This document shows positions 19,072 to 27,194 of a stretch of DNA of 34,263 nt, one piece after another (position 1 is the stretch's first letter; the number at the start of each line of letters is the position of its first letter). The translations under genes and the position numbers were made by a program. The notes under the pieces were generated by a model. That model did not search any database and was not told the origin of the DNA. It saw nothing but the letters and a program-made list of their open reading frames with translations. This stretch comes from Hydrogenophilales bacterium 12-61-10 (lineage in GTDB: Bacteria; Pseudomonadota; Gammaproteobacteria; Burkholderiales; Thiobacillaceae), in the NCBI GenBank assembly GCA_002279795.1, contig NCCT01000042.1, forward strand, positions 1 through 34,263. Reading direction: 5' to 3'.

Positions 19072-21194
19072 GCCAGCGCCAGCCACTTGGTGCCGGCATC
19101 GCGGAACTTCACCTGTACGCGGGCGTCGGCGCCGCGCCCCTCAAAGTCGATGATGATGCCGCTGCCGAATTTGGCGTGGGCCACGCTTTGGCCGACGCGA
19201 TAACCGGTGTCCTTGCCCGCATTCCTGACCACACCGATCGATGCGACCGGTGCCGCGTAGCCGAAGCTTTGCGGCTGCGCTGATCCGCTGCGACGGTTGA
19301 GCGGACTCAGCACCTGTTGCGGCAACTCGTCGAGAAAGCGCGACGTCAAGCCGTAGCGAACCTGGCCATGCAGCATGCGCGACTGCGCGTGCGACAGATA
19401 CAGCCGCCGCCGCGCACGGGTGATCGCCACGTACATCAACCGCCGCTCTTCTTCCAGGCCGTTTTCTTCGTTTGCGCTTTGTTCGTGCGGAAACAGGCTT
19501 TCTTCCAGTCCGGTGATGAATACCGCGTGGAATTCCAGTCCTTTGGCGGCGTGCACCGTCATCAACTGCAGGGCGTCGAGGCCGACGCCGGCCTGATGCT
19601 CGCCCGCTTCGAGCGCTGCGTGGGCGAGGAAGGAATCCAGGGTACTTTCTTGCGCCTCGTCGGCGCTGTTTTCTGCCGAAAATAGCGCCGCCGCATTGAC
19701 CAGTTCGTTGAGGTTTTCCAGCCGCTCGCTGCCGTCTTTGTCGGCGCGGTAATAATCCGCCAGTCCGCTGGCTTCGATCACGTGGTCGATCACTTCGGCC
19801 AGCGGCAGGTCGCGGGTGGCCTGCTTGATTTCCTCGACCAGCTTGGCGAATCCGGCCACCTTGCCGCTGGCGGTGCAGGCCGCCTGCCACAGGCTGGCAC
19901 CGGACTGCGCAGCACTGGCCGACAGCAGTTCCAGCGTGCGCGCACCGATACCGCGCGCGGGGAAGTTCACCACGCGGATGAAGGCGCCGTCGTCTTCGGG
20001 GTTGGTCAGCAGGCGCAGGTAGGCCAGCGTATGCTTGATTTCCAGCCGCTCAAAAAAACGCAGCCCGCCGTAGACGCGATACGGCACGCTGGCAGAAAAC
20101 AGCGCGTGTTCCAGCACCCGCGACTGCGCGTTGGAGCGGTACAGCAAGGCCATGTCGGACAAATTGATGCCCTCGCGATTGAGCGCCCTCACCTCTTCCA
20201 CCACGAAGCTGGCTTCGTCCTGGTCCGAATAAGCGGCGTAAACGCGGATCGGCTCGCCCTCGCCCTCGGCCGTCCACAGGTTCTTGCCCAAGCGGTGCGC
20301 GTTCTGTGCGATCAGCGTGTTGGCGGCAGTGAGGATATGGCCGTGGCTGCGATAGTTCTGCTCCAGCTTGATGACGTTGCCGTGCGCGAACTCGCGCTCG
20401 AATTCGGCCATGTTGGCGGTGTTGGCGCCACGAAACGCATAGATCGACTGGTCGTCGTCGCCGACCGCGAACAGCGCCGTGCCGGGTCCGGCCAGCAGCT
20501 TGAGCCAGCGGTACTGCAACGTATTGGTGTCCTGAAACTCGTCGACCAGGATGTGCTTGAAGCGATCGCGGTAATGCTCGCGCAGCGGTTCATTGCGCAG
20601 CAGCAGCTCGTAGGAACGCAGCAGCAGCTCGGTGAAATCGGCTACGCCCTCGCGCTGGCATTGCGCGTCGTAAGCCTCGAAAATTTCCACCAGCCGCGTC
20701 GAGTAGGCGTCGAACGCCTCGACATCGCGCGCGCGCAGGCCGGCTTCCTTGTTGGCGCTGATGAAGCGCTGCACTTTTTTCGGCTCGTATTTTTCGCTGT
20801 CGATACTCATCGACTTCATCAGGCGCTTGATCGCCGACAGTTGATCCTGGCTGTCCAGAATCTGGAACGACTGCGGCAGCCCCGCCTCGCGGTAATGCGT
20901 GCGCAGCAGCCGGTTGGCAAGGCCGTGAAAAGTGCCCACCCACATGCCGCGCGTGTTGATCGGCAGCATCGCGGAAATGCGCGTCATCATTTCCTTCGCC
21001 GCCTTGTTGGTGAAGGTCACCGCCAGAATGCCGTGCGGCGACACCTGCCCGCCCTGAATCAACCACACCATGCGGGTGGTCAGCACCCGCGTCTTGCCCG
21101 ACCCCGCGCCCGCCAGAATCAGCGCGGATTCATGCGGCAGCGTGACCGCGGCGAGCTGTTCGGGATTGAGGTTTTCCAGCAGATGGGCGGACAT
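19047..21194 (-). CDS. uvrD: UvrD/PcrA-type superfamily 1A DNA helicase
   Basis: This 715-residue 3'-5' helicase acts in mismatch and nucleotide excision repair and clears recombinase or stalled polymerase. Motifs are in order: Q-motif segment LNPEQLAAV, Walker A GAGSGKT (29-35), Ia TFTNKAAKEM, motif II VDEFQDTN (217-224), motif III GDDDQSIYAFRGA, motif IV LEQNYRS, motif V TVHAAKGLEF and motif VI YVAITRARRRLYL. The C-terminal end holds a basic tudor-like segment (GQSVAHAKFGSGIIIDFEGRG), which in UvrD/PcrA contacts RNA polymerase. Full length. It is divergent from the small MoaD-like gene and its 3' end overlaps the opposing gene. Confidence 0.96.
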   Translation of the reverse strand: MSAHLLENLNPEQLAAVTLPHESALILAGAGSGKTRVLTTRMVWLIQGGQVSPHGILAVTFTNKAAKEMMTRISAMLPINTRGMWVGTFHGLANRLLRTHYREAGLPQSFQILDSQDQLSAIKRLMKSMSIDSEKYEPKKVQRFISANKEAGLRARDVEAFDAYSTRLVEIFEAYDAQCQREGVADFTELLLRSYELLLRNEPLREHYRDRFKHILVDEFQDTNTLQYRWLKLLAGPGTALFAVGDDDQSIYAFRGANTANMAEFEREFAHGNVIKLEQNYRSHGHILTAANTLIAQNAHRLGKNLWTAEGEGEPIRVYAAYSDQDEASFVVEEVRALNREGINLSDMALLYRSNAQSRVLEHALFSASVPYRVYGGLRFFERLEIKHTLAYLRLLTNPEDDGAFIRVVNFPARGIGARTLELLSASAAQSGASLWQAACTASGKVAGFAKLVEEIKQATRDLPLAEVIDHVIEASGLADYYRADKDGSERLENLNELVNAAALFSAENSADEAQESTLDSFLAHAALEAGEHQAGVGLDALQLMTVHAAKGLEFHAVFITGLEESLFPHEQSANEENGLEEERRLMYVAITRARRRLYLSHAQSRMLHGQVRYGLTSRFLDELPQQVLSPLNRRSGSAQPQSFGYAAPVASIGVVRNAGKDTGYRVGQSVAHAKFGSGIIIDFEGRGADARVQVKFRDAGTKWLALAYANLSVS

Positions 21195-21241
21195 ACGCAG
21201 GTAGAATCAGGCGATCAATGGCGAATTATAAAGGGCGCAAG

Positions 21242-21493
21242 ATGGTGAAGATTTTGTTTTTCGGCGACCTGGTCGACACGCTCGGCATGGCTGCGGACGA
21301 GATCGTGCTGCCGCCGGACATCACCGACGTCGAACGCCTGCTGTTTTTGCTGTCGCGGCGCGGTGAAATGTGGAAAAAAATGTTGCTGGGCAACCCCAAG
21401 CTCAACATCACCATCAACAAGCAGTTCGTCGAAAAATCCGCGCCGGTAAAAGATGGCGACGAAATTGCGCTGGTCGGGTTCGCGATGGCATGA
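21242..21493 (+). CDS. MoaD/ThiS-like beta-grasp protein lacking the GG tail
   Basis: This 83-residue protein has the beginning MVKILFFGDLVDTLG and the later segment ITINKQFVEKSAPVKDGDEIAL characteristic of the MoaD/ThiS ubiquitin-like fold. MoaD and ThiS end in Gly-Gly, which is adenylated and thiocarboxylated; this protein ends LVGFAMA, so it could not act as a sulfur carrier in the normal way unless processed. ATG 21242 is chosen because it starts the family-like strand; an ATG at 21218 would add eight residues. It is divergent from uvrD and 28 bases before the GGDEF-EAL gene, on the same strand. No molybdopterin genes are adjacent. Function unknown. Confidence 0.75.
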   Translation: MVKILFFGDLVDTLGMAADEIVLPPDITDVERLLFLLSRRGEMWKKMLLGNPKLNITINKQFVEKSAPVKDGDEIALVGFAMA

Positions 21494-21521
21494 GCCGCCG
21501 CCTGACCCACGCCGGAGCGAC

Positions 21522-23714
21522 ATGAAGCCAGACGGACAACATCTGCCGCGCGTGGCTCGCGCGCTGAGTCTGAACCTGGCTGCGCTGCTGGTCATTGCGG
21601 TGGCGTTCGCGGCCTACGTGCTCGCCGAGAAACAGATTGATCGCGCCAATGAAGCCCGTCTGCAGTCTTTTTTGCTGGCGGACGAACTGCGGCAGTCGTC
21701 CGACGACCTGACGCGCATGGTGCGCACCTATGTGGCCACCAGCGACCCCCACTACAAGCAGCAATACGAGGACGTGCTCGCCATCCGCGACGGCAAGCTG
21801 CCGCGCCCACTCCACTACCAGAATGTCTACTGGGATCTGATACTGCCCGGCCAGTTGCGCCCGCGCGCGACCGGCCCTGCCGTCTCGCTGCTGCAGCGGA
21901 TGCGGCAAGCCGGATTCACCGCAGAAGAGCTCGCCCTGCTGGAACAGGCCAAGGCGCACTCCGATGCACTGACCCGGACCGAGTATGCCGCCATGAGCCT
22001 GATCGAGACGGCCGCCCCGGTTACCGGCGCCGTTCGCAACCGGGCCACCCTGATGCTGCACGACACCGCCTACCATCAAGCCAAGCGGGCCATCATGCAG
22101 CCGATCAACACGTTTGATTCCAGGGTGGAAACCCGCACCCAGGCCGCCGTCGAGCAGCGTGCGCGCATTGCCATGCTGTTGCGCGTGCTGTTTGTAGCCC
22201 TGTGTATCGTGTTGCTGTTTACCTTGTGGCGCGCGTACCGCAACCTGAACACCACCCTGGGCGGCTCGGCAAACCAACTGTTTGAACGGATCGCCCGCCT
22301 CGGCCGCGGTGATTTTTCAGCCGCCATTCCGGTGACCCCGGGCATGGAAAACAGCGTGATGGGCTGGCTGTCCGAAACCCAGATCAAGCTGAGCCACATC
22401 GAGGCCGAGCGTCAAAAGCTGGCCCATTTTGATGTCCTGACCGGCCTGCCCAACCGCGCCCAGCTCAGCGAGCATCTGCAATTCGCCATCCATGTCGCCA
22501 AACGGCATAGCGGACATCTGGCCCTGATGTTCATTGATATCGACCACTTCAAGGACATCAACGACACCCTCGGCCACCGTGTCGGCGACGTGTTGTTGAT
22601 CGAATTGTCCCAGCGTCTGCGCCAGGCATTGCGCGAGGAGGACATTATTTCCCGTCAGGGCGGAGACGAATTCATCGTCATGCTGCCCGATCTCGACGAG
22701 CGCAGCGCCTCGCTTGTCGCGCAAAAGCTGCTGGCCGCGATGAGCGGATCGTATGGCATCGAACACCACGATCTGAGCGTGACCGCCTCGATCGGCATCG
22801 CGCTCTATCCTGCCGACGGCGAGGATCTGGAGTCGCTTTCCAAAAAGGCCGATACCGCGATGTATCGCGCCAAACAGGAAGGCCGCAACGGCTACCGTTT
22901 TTTTACCGCCGAAATGCAGGCCCGCTCGGCGCGCCATCTGCAACTGGGCAACGCCTTGCGTCATGCGCTGGAACGCAATGAGTTGAGCATCCAATATCAG
23001 CCGCAGCTTGCCCTGGGTGACGGCCGCATCGTCGGGGCAGAAGCCCTGTTGCGCTGGCGCCATCCCGAGCTGGGGCCGGTGTCGCCAGCCGAATTCATTC
23101 CGGTGGCAGAAGACAACGGCCTCATTCTGCTGATTGGTGAATGGGTTCTGCGGCGAGCGGTGGAACAGGCCAAAATCTGGCTAACCTCGGGCCTGCCGCC
23201 GCTGGTGATGGCGGTGAACCTGTCCGCCGTGCAGTTCCGACACCCGGCGCTGCCCGATCTCGTCACGCGCATCCTCGACGAAGCCGGCCTGCCGCCGGAA
23301 TACCTCGAGCTGGAGTTGACCGAAGGCGTGGCGATGCACGATCCGCAAGGCGCAATCGCCGTGATGAACAAACTGCATGACCGGGGCGTGCGCATGTCCA
23401 TCGACGACTTTGGAACCGGCTATTCGTCGCTCGGCTATTTAAAGAAGTTCAACGTGTACAAACTCAAGATCGACCAGTCTTTCGTGCGCGACATCCGCAC
23501 CGACCCGGAAGACAAGGCCATCGTCAGCGCCATCATTCAAATGGCAAAAAGCCTCGGCCTCGCAACCATAGCCGAAGGGGTGGAAACCGAAGGCCAGCTG
23601 GCATTCCTGCGCGAACAGGGGTGCGACGAGGTGCAAGGCTATTACTACAGCAAACCGCTGACGGCGGATGCGTTTGCACGCTACGTGAAAAACCCTGACG
23701 TCCCGCACGGCTAA
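21522..23714 (+). CDS. Membrane-bound GGDEF-EAL cyclic di-GMP protein
   Basis: This 730-residue protein has two membrane segments (about 14-38 and 222-240) enclosing a periplasmic sensor region of ~180 residues. That region starts with a helical EKQIDRANEARLQSFLLADELRQ-type stretch. A HAMP-like linker leads to a GGDEF domain with intact GGDEF (380-384) and an inhibitory RxxD site (REED, 371-374). An EAL domain follows with EALLRW (507-512), ELTEG, DDFGTGYSSL, LKIDQSF and AEGVE. Both catalytic sites look complete, so it may make or break cyclic di-GMP according to signal. GGAG is well placed before ATG 21522. The ligand is unknown. Control of surface or matrix production would fit the PEP-CTERM genes nearby, but that is inference. 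Confidence 0.93.
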   Translation: MKPDGQHLPRVARALSLNLAALLVIAVAFAAYVLAEKQIDRANEARLQSFLLADELRQSSDDLTRMVRTYVATSDPHYKQQYEDVLAIRDGKLPRPLHYQNVYWDLILPGQLRPRATGPAVSLLQRMRQAGFTAEELALLEQAKAHSDALTRTEYAAMSLIETAAPVTGAVRNRATLMLHDTAYHQAKRAIMQPINTFDSRVETRTQAAVEQRARIAMLLRVLFVALCIVLLFTLWRAYRNLNTTLGGSANQLFERIARLGRGDFSAAIPVTPGMENSVMGWLSETQIKLSHIEAERQKLAHFDVLTGLPNRAQLSEHLQFAIHVAKRHSGHLALMFIDIDHFKDINDTLGHRVGDVLLIELSQRLRQALREEDIISRQGGDEFIVMLPDLDERSASLVAQKLLAAMSGSYGIEHHDLSVTASIGIALYPADGEDLESLSKKADTAMYRAKQEGRNGYRFFTAEMQARSARHLQLGNALRHALERNELSIQYQPQLALGDGRIVGAEALLRWRHPELGPVSPAEFIPVAEDNGLILLIGEWVLRRAVEQAKIWLTSGLPPLVMAVNLSAVQFRHPALPDLVTRILDEAGLPPEYLELELTEGVAMHDPQGAIAVMNKLHDRGVRMSIDDFGTGYSSLGYLKKFNVYKLKIDQSFVRDIRTDPEDKAIVSAIIQMAKSLGLATIAEGVETEGQLAFLREQGCDEVQGYYYSKPLTADAFARYVKNPDVPHG

Positions 23715-23813
23715 ATCCCGCAAAGCAAAGTCGCAGACCTTAAGCTTTTGCCGCAGTTGGCCGTTAGTGCGGAGGATTACGTCGCTGACAACTCAGCCAC
23801 CCGGGAGAACCGT

Positions 23814-24326
23814 ATGAAAGCAGGATTCATCATCGCAGCATGCGTTGTTGCAACAGCAAGCGCGCCGCTGGCCGCCGCCCAACTGTACCAATGGAAGGAC
23901 GCGCAGGGCCGCATGATATACAGCGACCAGCCGCCTCCGGCCAGTGTCAAAAATGCCCAGCAAAAGTCGTTCAAGGGCAATCTGATCGAAAGCGGCGAAT
24001 CCTACGCCGCCAAGACTGCGCGCGAAAAACACCCGATCACCCTCTATTCGAGCCCCTGCGGCGCACCCTGCGACGAGGCGCGCAAGCTGCTCACCGAACG
24101 TGGCGTGCCCTTCAGCAGCAAGGACACCCAGGCCAGCACCGACGCCCAGGCCGAGCTGAAAAAGCTCACCGGAAAACTCAGCGTGCCGGTAATCGTGGTC
24201 GGCAGCGAACGCATCGACGGCTTTGAAAGCGGCCAGTGGAACGCCGCCCTCGACCGCGCGGGCTACCCCAAATCCGCCCCGTCCGGCAGCAAGCCCGCAA
24301 GTACGGCGACCGCACCCAAAAACTGA
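23814..24326 (+). CDS. DUF4124 and glutaredoxin-domain periplasmic protein
   Basis: This 170-residue protein has a signal peptide (about 1-22), a DUF4124 segment (LYQWKDAQGRMIYSDQPPP) and a C-terminal glutaredoxin-like domain. The thiol site of that domain is CGAPC (Cys82 and Cys86, three residues between the cysteines rather than the usual two). SVPVIVVGSERIDGF follows, containing the cis-proline and the glutathione-site region. A low-complexity Ser/Pro/Ala/Thr tail ends the protein. GGAG precedes the ATG at 23814. The role is presumably periplasmic thiol handling; the partner is unknown. It is followed 48 bases later by xth on the same strand. Confidence 0.85.
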   Translation: MKAGFIIAACVVATASAPLAAAQLYQWKDAQGRMIYSDQPPPASVKNAQQKSFKGNLIESGESYAAKTAREKHPITLYSSPCGAPCDEARKLLTERGVPFSSKDTQASTDAQAELKKLTGKLSVPVIVVGSERIDGFESGQWNAALDRAGYPKSAPSGSKPASTATAPKN

Positions 24327-24374
24327 CGCAACCCGCCCGGCGCGGCCAAACCGGGCTGCGGTAAACTGCGCGGC

Positions 24375-25148
24375 ATGAAAATCGCCGCCTGGAACGTCAA
24401 CTCCCTCAAAGTCCGCCTGCCCCAATTGCTGGACTTTCTCGCCACCCGCCAGCCCGACGCGGTGTGCCTGCAGGAAACCAAACTCACCGACGATAACTTC
24501 CCCCAAACCGACATCGAGGCGGCGGGCTATCACGTGGTGTTTGCCGGGCAAAAAACCTATAACGGCGTCGCCATCGTCAGCCGCAACGAAGCCACCGATG
24601 TGGTGATCGGCATTCCCGGCTTTGCCGATGAACAGAAGCGCTTCCTCGCCGCCACCGTCGATGGCGTGCGGCTGGTCTGCGTGTATTGCCCCAACGGCCA
24701 GAGCCTCGATTCCGACAAATATCCCTACAAGCTGGCCTGGTACGACGCGCTCATCGTCTGGCTCAAGGACGAGCTCACGCGGCATCCCAAACTTGCGATT
24801 CTGGGCGACTACAACATCGCGCCGGACGACCGCGACGTGCACGACCCGGCTGTGTGGAAGGACTGCGTGCTGGTATCCGAACCCGAGCGTGCGCGCTTTC
24901 AAAGCCTCCTCGCGCTAGGGCTGCAGGACAGCTTCCGGCTGTTCGAGCAGCCCGACAAAACCTTCAGCTGGTGGGATTACCGCATGATGGGTTTCCGCCG
25001 TAACCAGGGGCTGCGCATCGACCATATCCTGCTGACCGCCCCCCTGGCGGCGGCCTGCACCGCGTCGACCATCGACCGCGACATGCGCAAGCTGGAACGG
25101 CCATCGGATCACGCGCCGGTGGTGGCTGAAATCGATTTGCCTGTCTGA
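24375..25148 (+). CDS. xth: Exodeoxyribonuclease III (AP endonuclease)
   Basis: This 257-residue base-excision repair nuclease cuts DNA at abasic sites and has 3'-5' exonuclease activity. Signature segments are all present: MKIAAWNVNSLKVRLPQLLDFL at the start, LQETKL with the metal-binding Glu34, LGDYNIAP, the family WWDYR motif in FSWWDYRMMGFRRNQGLRIDHIL, and SDHAPVVAEI at the end with the catalytic His. Length is normal for the ExoIII/ExoA group. It is the last plus-strand gene before the opposing porin gene. No oddities. Confidence 0.96.
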   Translation: MKIAAWNVNSLKVRLPQLLDFLATRQPDAVCLQETKLTDDNFPQTDIEAAGYHVVFAGQKTYNGVAIVSRNEATDVVIGIPGFADEQKRFLAATVDGVRLVCVYCPNGQSLDSDKYPYKLAWYDALIVWLKDELTRHPKLAILGDYNIAPDDRDVHDPAVWKDCVLVSEPERARFQSLLALGLQDSFRLFEQPDKTFSWWDYRMMGFRRNQGLRIDHILLTAPLAAACTASTIDRDMRKLERPSDHAPVVAEIDLPV

Positions 25149-25190
25149 CTCGGCCACCCGTCACGGGGCCATGACCCCGCGTAAATGGCC

Positions 25191-25215
25191 AAAAAAAGCG
25201 GCCGCAAGGCCGCTT
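25191..25215 (-). terminator. Rho-independent terminator of the porin operon
   Basis: On the minus strand AAGCGGCC / GGCCGCTT with a four-base TTGC loop runs into seven Ts, 33 bases past the porin stop. A second dyad, CGGGG / CCCCG near 25164-25179, lies beyond it towards xth. Confidence 0.85.
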
Positions 25216-25247
25216 GAACAACGACGTTGCCGCCGCTGGAGGAGTCC

Positions 25248-26543
25248 TCAGAAGAACCAGGTCATTTGCAGGCTGACACGGTCGCCCAGATTGTCAGCGA
25301 TGGTTTCGGCATTGGTACGCTGCGCGCCAGCCGGAATCGCCAGTGGATTGCTGACCTCCAGGTCGCGCCATTCGTAGTTCAGTGCCAGCCGCGTGTTTTT
25401 GTAAAAATACCAGTTCGCGCCCAGCGTGGTGGTGGTGAACTCGCGTTCCAGCGCTGCCGTTTCGGTCATGCGGTCGAAATAATCGTGGCGCAGATCCAGT
25501 TCCCAGTTCTTGAGAAAACGCCAGCCGCCTTCTAGATACCAGCCGCTGGCTTTTTCGTTGACGCCGATTTGCACGGGCTGGCCGGGGAAAGGCGGGTTGG
25601 GGCCGCCGACGATCATGCCGCTGCCACGCAGATATTCTGCCGTCGCGCGCCAGGGGCCTTTTTTGTAGGTCGCGCCGACTCCTTCGCGAACCCGGTCAAA
25701 GCTGCCCGTTCCGAATTCGCGCTCGCCGTCCTGCCGCCACAGCCAGACCGAGGCGTCTTCGCGGTTGGGGCCCTTGCTTTTACCGAACACATACGACGCC
25801 TGCAGTCGACCGGTAACGTCCTTCTTGCTGTCGTTGTCGGACAGCTGGTCGATTTCGCCGCCGTTGGACAGCATCAGTGCGTAAGAAAACTCCCACGGCC
25901 CGCGGTTGAACCAGTCGTAAACCTGGATGCCGATGTCGCGAAATCCCGAGACGCTGCTGATGGCCAAGCCATTCGAGGCACCCGCTGCATTGATGGCGCC
26001 CGTTGAGCGGTATTGCGTTTCAAGCAGCAGGCTGGTTGCCGCGTTGCTGTAATAAACGTAGGGATACGCGACATGGACGGCCACCAGGGCCTCTTCGCTG
26101 GTGGGCAGCTTGAACAGGCCGGCGCGAATGCGCGCGCCAGGAATATAGTTGAAGGTGACCGAGGCGTCGGTGACCATCAGGTCGCGCTGCGAGGTGATGC
26201 CATTCTGGCCGGCTTCTACCAGCGCAAAATAGTTGATCTTGCCCGGAATAATATTGCCGCGCACGCCGATTCGCGCCCGGTTGAATTGCAGTTCATCGTT
26301 GTCGTCCAGATCCGGCCCGACGCGATTGGGCACGCTGAGCTGGCCGTTGAACGCTGCAGCGCCGCCCTGCAAACCCTGAACCGGGTCGGCATCGACATAA
26401 GTGTAGGCGGGCTGCAAGAATCCCCAGATTTTGTAATAGCCGGTATCCGGCGCTTCGTTGCCTTGCGCTTGCAGCCAGTTTGCCGCGTGGGCGCCCAACG
26501 GCAGCGTTGCCAGCAAGACGGTGGTCAGTAGTTTTTGTTTCAT
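25248..26543 (-). CDS. OprO/OprP-like outer-membrane porin
   Basis: This 431-residue protein has a signal peptide (1-20, ending GAHA). Its body of alternating amphipathic strands ends in Phe (SLQMTWFF), the mark of an outer-membrane beta barrel. Segments such as LQFNRARIGVRGNIIPGKINYFALVEAG and RAGLFKLPTSEEAL resemble the phosphate/polyphosphate-selective porin group (OprO/OprP), a weakly specific label. Substrate unknown. A strong GGAGGAG precedes the start. It lies 63 bases after the DsrE-family gene on the same strand with no terminator between, so both are probably expressed from the ECF-type promoter at 27111-27138. That would place the porin in an envelope stress or sulfur-related regulon. 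Confidence 0.85.
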   Translation of the reverse strand: MKQKLLTTVLLATLPLGAHAANWLQAQGNEAPDTGYYKIWGFLQPAYTYVDADPVQGLQGGAAAFNGQLSVPNRVGPDLDDNDELQFNRARIGVRGNIIPGKINYFALVEAGQNGITSQRDLMVTDASVTFNYIPGARIRAGLFKLPTSEEALVAVHVAYPYVYYSNAATSLLLETQYRSTGAINAAGASNGLAISSVSGFRDIGIQVYDWFNRGPWEFSYALMLSNGGEIDQLSDNDSKKDVTGRLQASYVFGKSKGPNREDASVWLWRQDGEREFGTGSFDRVREGVGATYKKGPWRATAEYLRGSGMIVGGPNPPFPGQPVQIGVNEKASGWYLEGGWRFLKNWELDLRHDYFDRMTETAALEREFTTTTLGANWYFYKNTRLALNYEWRDLEVSNPLAIPAGAQRTNAETIADNLGDRVSLQMTWFF

Positions 26544-26606
26544 GCGTTCTCCTCCCGAGAATCAAGTCCGGCCATAGCCGTTGATCAGTAAGCGTGCGTG
26601 CGCCGG

Positions 26607-27062
26607 TCAGGGCTTGAGATAGACATAGCCTTCTTTTGCCTGCAAGCGTCCGACTTCTGCAACGCCCGATGGCACCACGGTGGCTTCGGGGATGACGGCA
26701 GCGGCGTCGAGCTTGCGGCTCTTCAGCGTGTTGTTGCAGACGCGAAATTCAACGCCTTTGACTTTCAAGGTCTGCACCAGCGGCTCATAAGGGTTGCCGT
26801 TGCTGTCCTGCGCATCGTTGAGCAGGAAATCGATGCCCTTGCCATGGGTGACGACAACGATATGCACATCACTGCTGGCGCTCAGATGGTTTTGAACGTT
26901 GCGCAAAGCCATCATGGCATTGGCGCTGTCGGTGACGTGGTACACCACTTTTTCTTGCGCTGCAGCAAGGGCTGCTGACTCTGGCGCGGCGGCCGCGCAC
27001 AAGGCGGGTGCGCCGCCCAGCAACAAGGCGAAAGTGAGGGGGGCAAACAGGCAGGACTTCAT
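26607..27062 (-). CDS. Periplasmic DsrE-family protein
   Basis: This 151-residue protein has a signal peptide (about 1-24) followed by a DsrE-like domain: VVYHVTDSANAMMALRNVQNHL, then VHIVVVTHGKGIDFLL, then GVEFRVCNNTL. The last segment carries the single mature cysteine Cys109, at the position used in sulfur-handling DsrE/TusD relatives. ATG 27060-27062 is chosen because it opens the signal peptide and has GGAG at a good distance; a longer frame reaches into the promoter. The leader would be about 42 bases from the predicted ECF start. The same fold and cysteine recur in the outer domain of the divergent anti-sigma gene. A role in periplasmic sulfur or persulfide binding is plausible but unproven. 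Confidence 0.88.
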   Translation of the reverse strand: MKSCLFAPLTFALLLGGAPALCAAAAPESAALAAAQEKVVYHVTDSANAMMALRNVQNHLSASSDVHIVVVTHGKGIDFLLNDAQDSNGNPYEPLVQTLKVKGVEFRVCNNTLKSRKLDAAAVIPEATVVPSGVAEVGRLQAKEGYVYLKP

Positions 27063-27110
27063 TGCATTCTCCAGATTAGTGTGTTGTTCGCCAGCAGACT
27101 GGCACGAGGT

Positions 27111-27138
27111 AAGACGCTGCATGTGGCACGCTTATTCC
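27111..27138 (-). promoter_or_regulatory. ECF-type promoter of the dsrE-porin operon
   Basis: Minus strand GGAATA (27133-27138), a 16-base spacer and CGTCTT (27111-27116). The same -35, spacer length and -10 occur on the opposite strand for the sigma gene, including flanking bases (ATGGAATAA and GCGTCTT). The predicted start is near 27104. Confidence 0.75.
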
Positions 27139-27160
27139 ATTCCGGACGAGCCATTTTTAT

Positions 27161-27188
27161 GGAATAAATAGACCACTCGCCGCGTCTT
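27161..27188 (+). promoter_or_regulatory. ECF-type promoter of the sigma factor gene
   Basis: Plus strand GGAATA (27161-27166), a 16-base spacer and CGTCTT (27183-27188). The predicted start falls at about 27194-27195, on the ATG itself, and no Shine-Dalgarno precedes that ATG. The two facing -35 elements create the 9-bp inverted repeat TTATTCCAT / ATGGAATAA at 27132-27167. The likely reader is the ECF factor encoded immediately downstream (autoregulation). Confidence 0.75.
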
Positions 27189-27194
27189 GCTCCC

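Noticed and set aside
27132-27167. The inverted repeat TTATTCCAT / ATGGAATAA as a repressor operator
   Set aside because: Its arms are exactly the -35 elements of the two divergent ECF promoters, which explains the symmetry without an extra DNA-binding protein.
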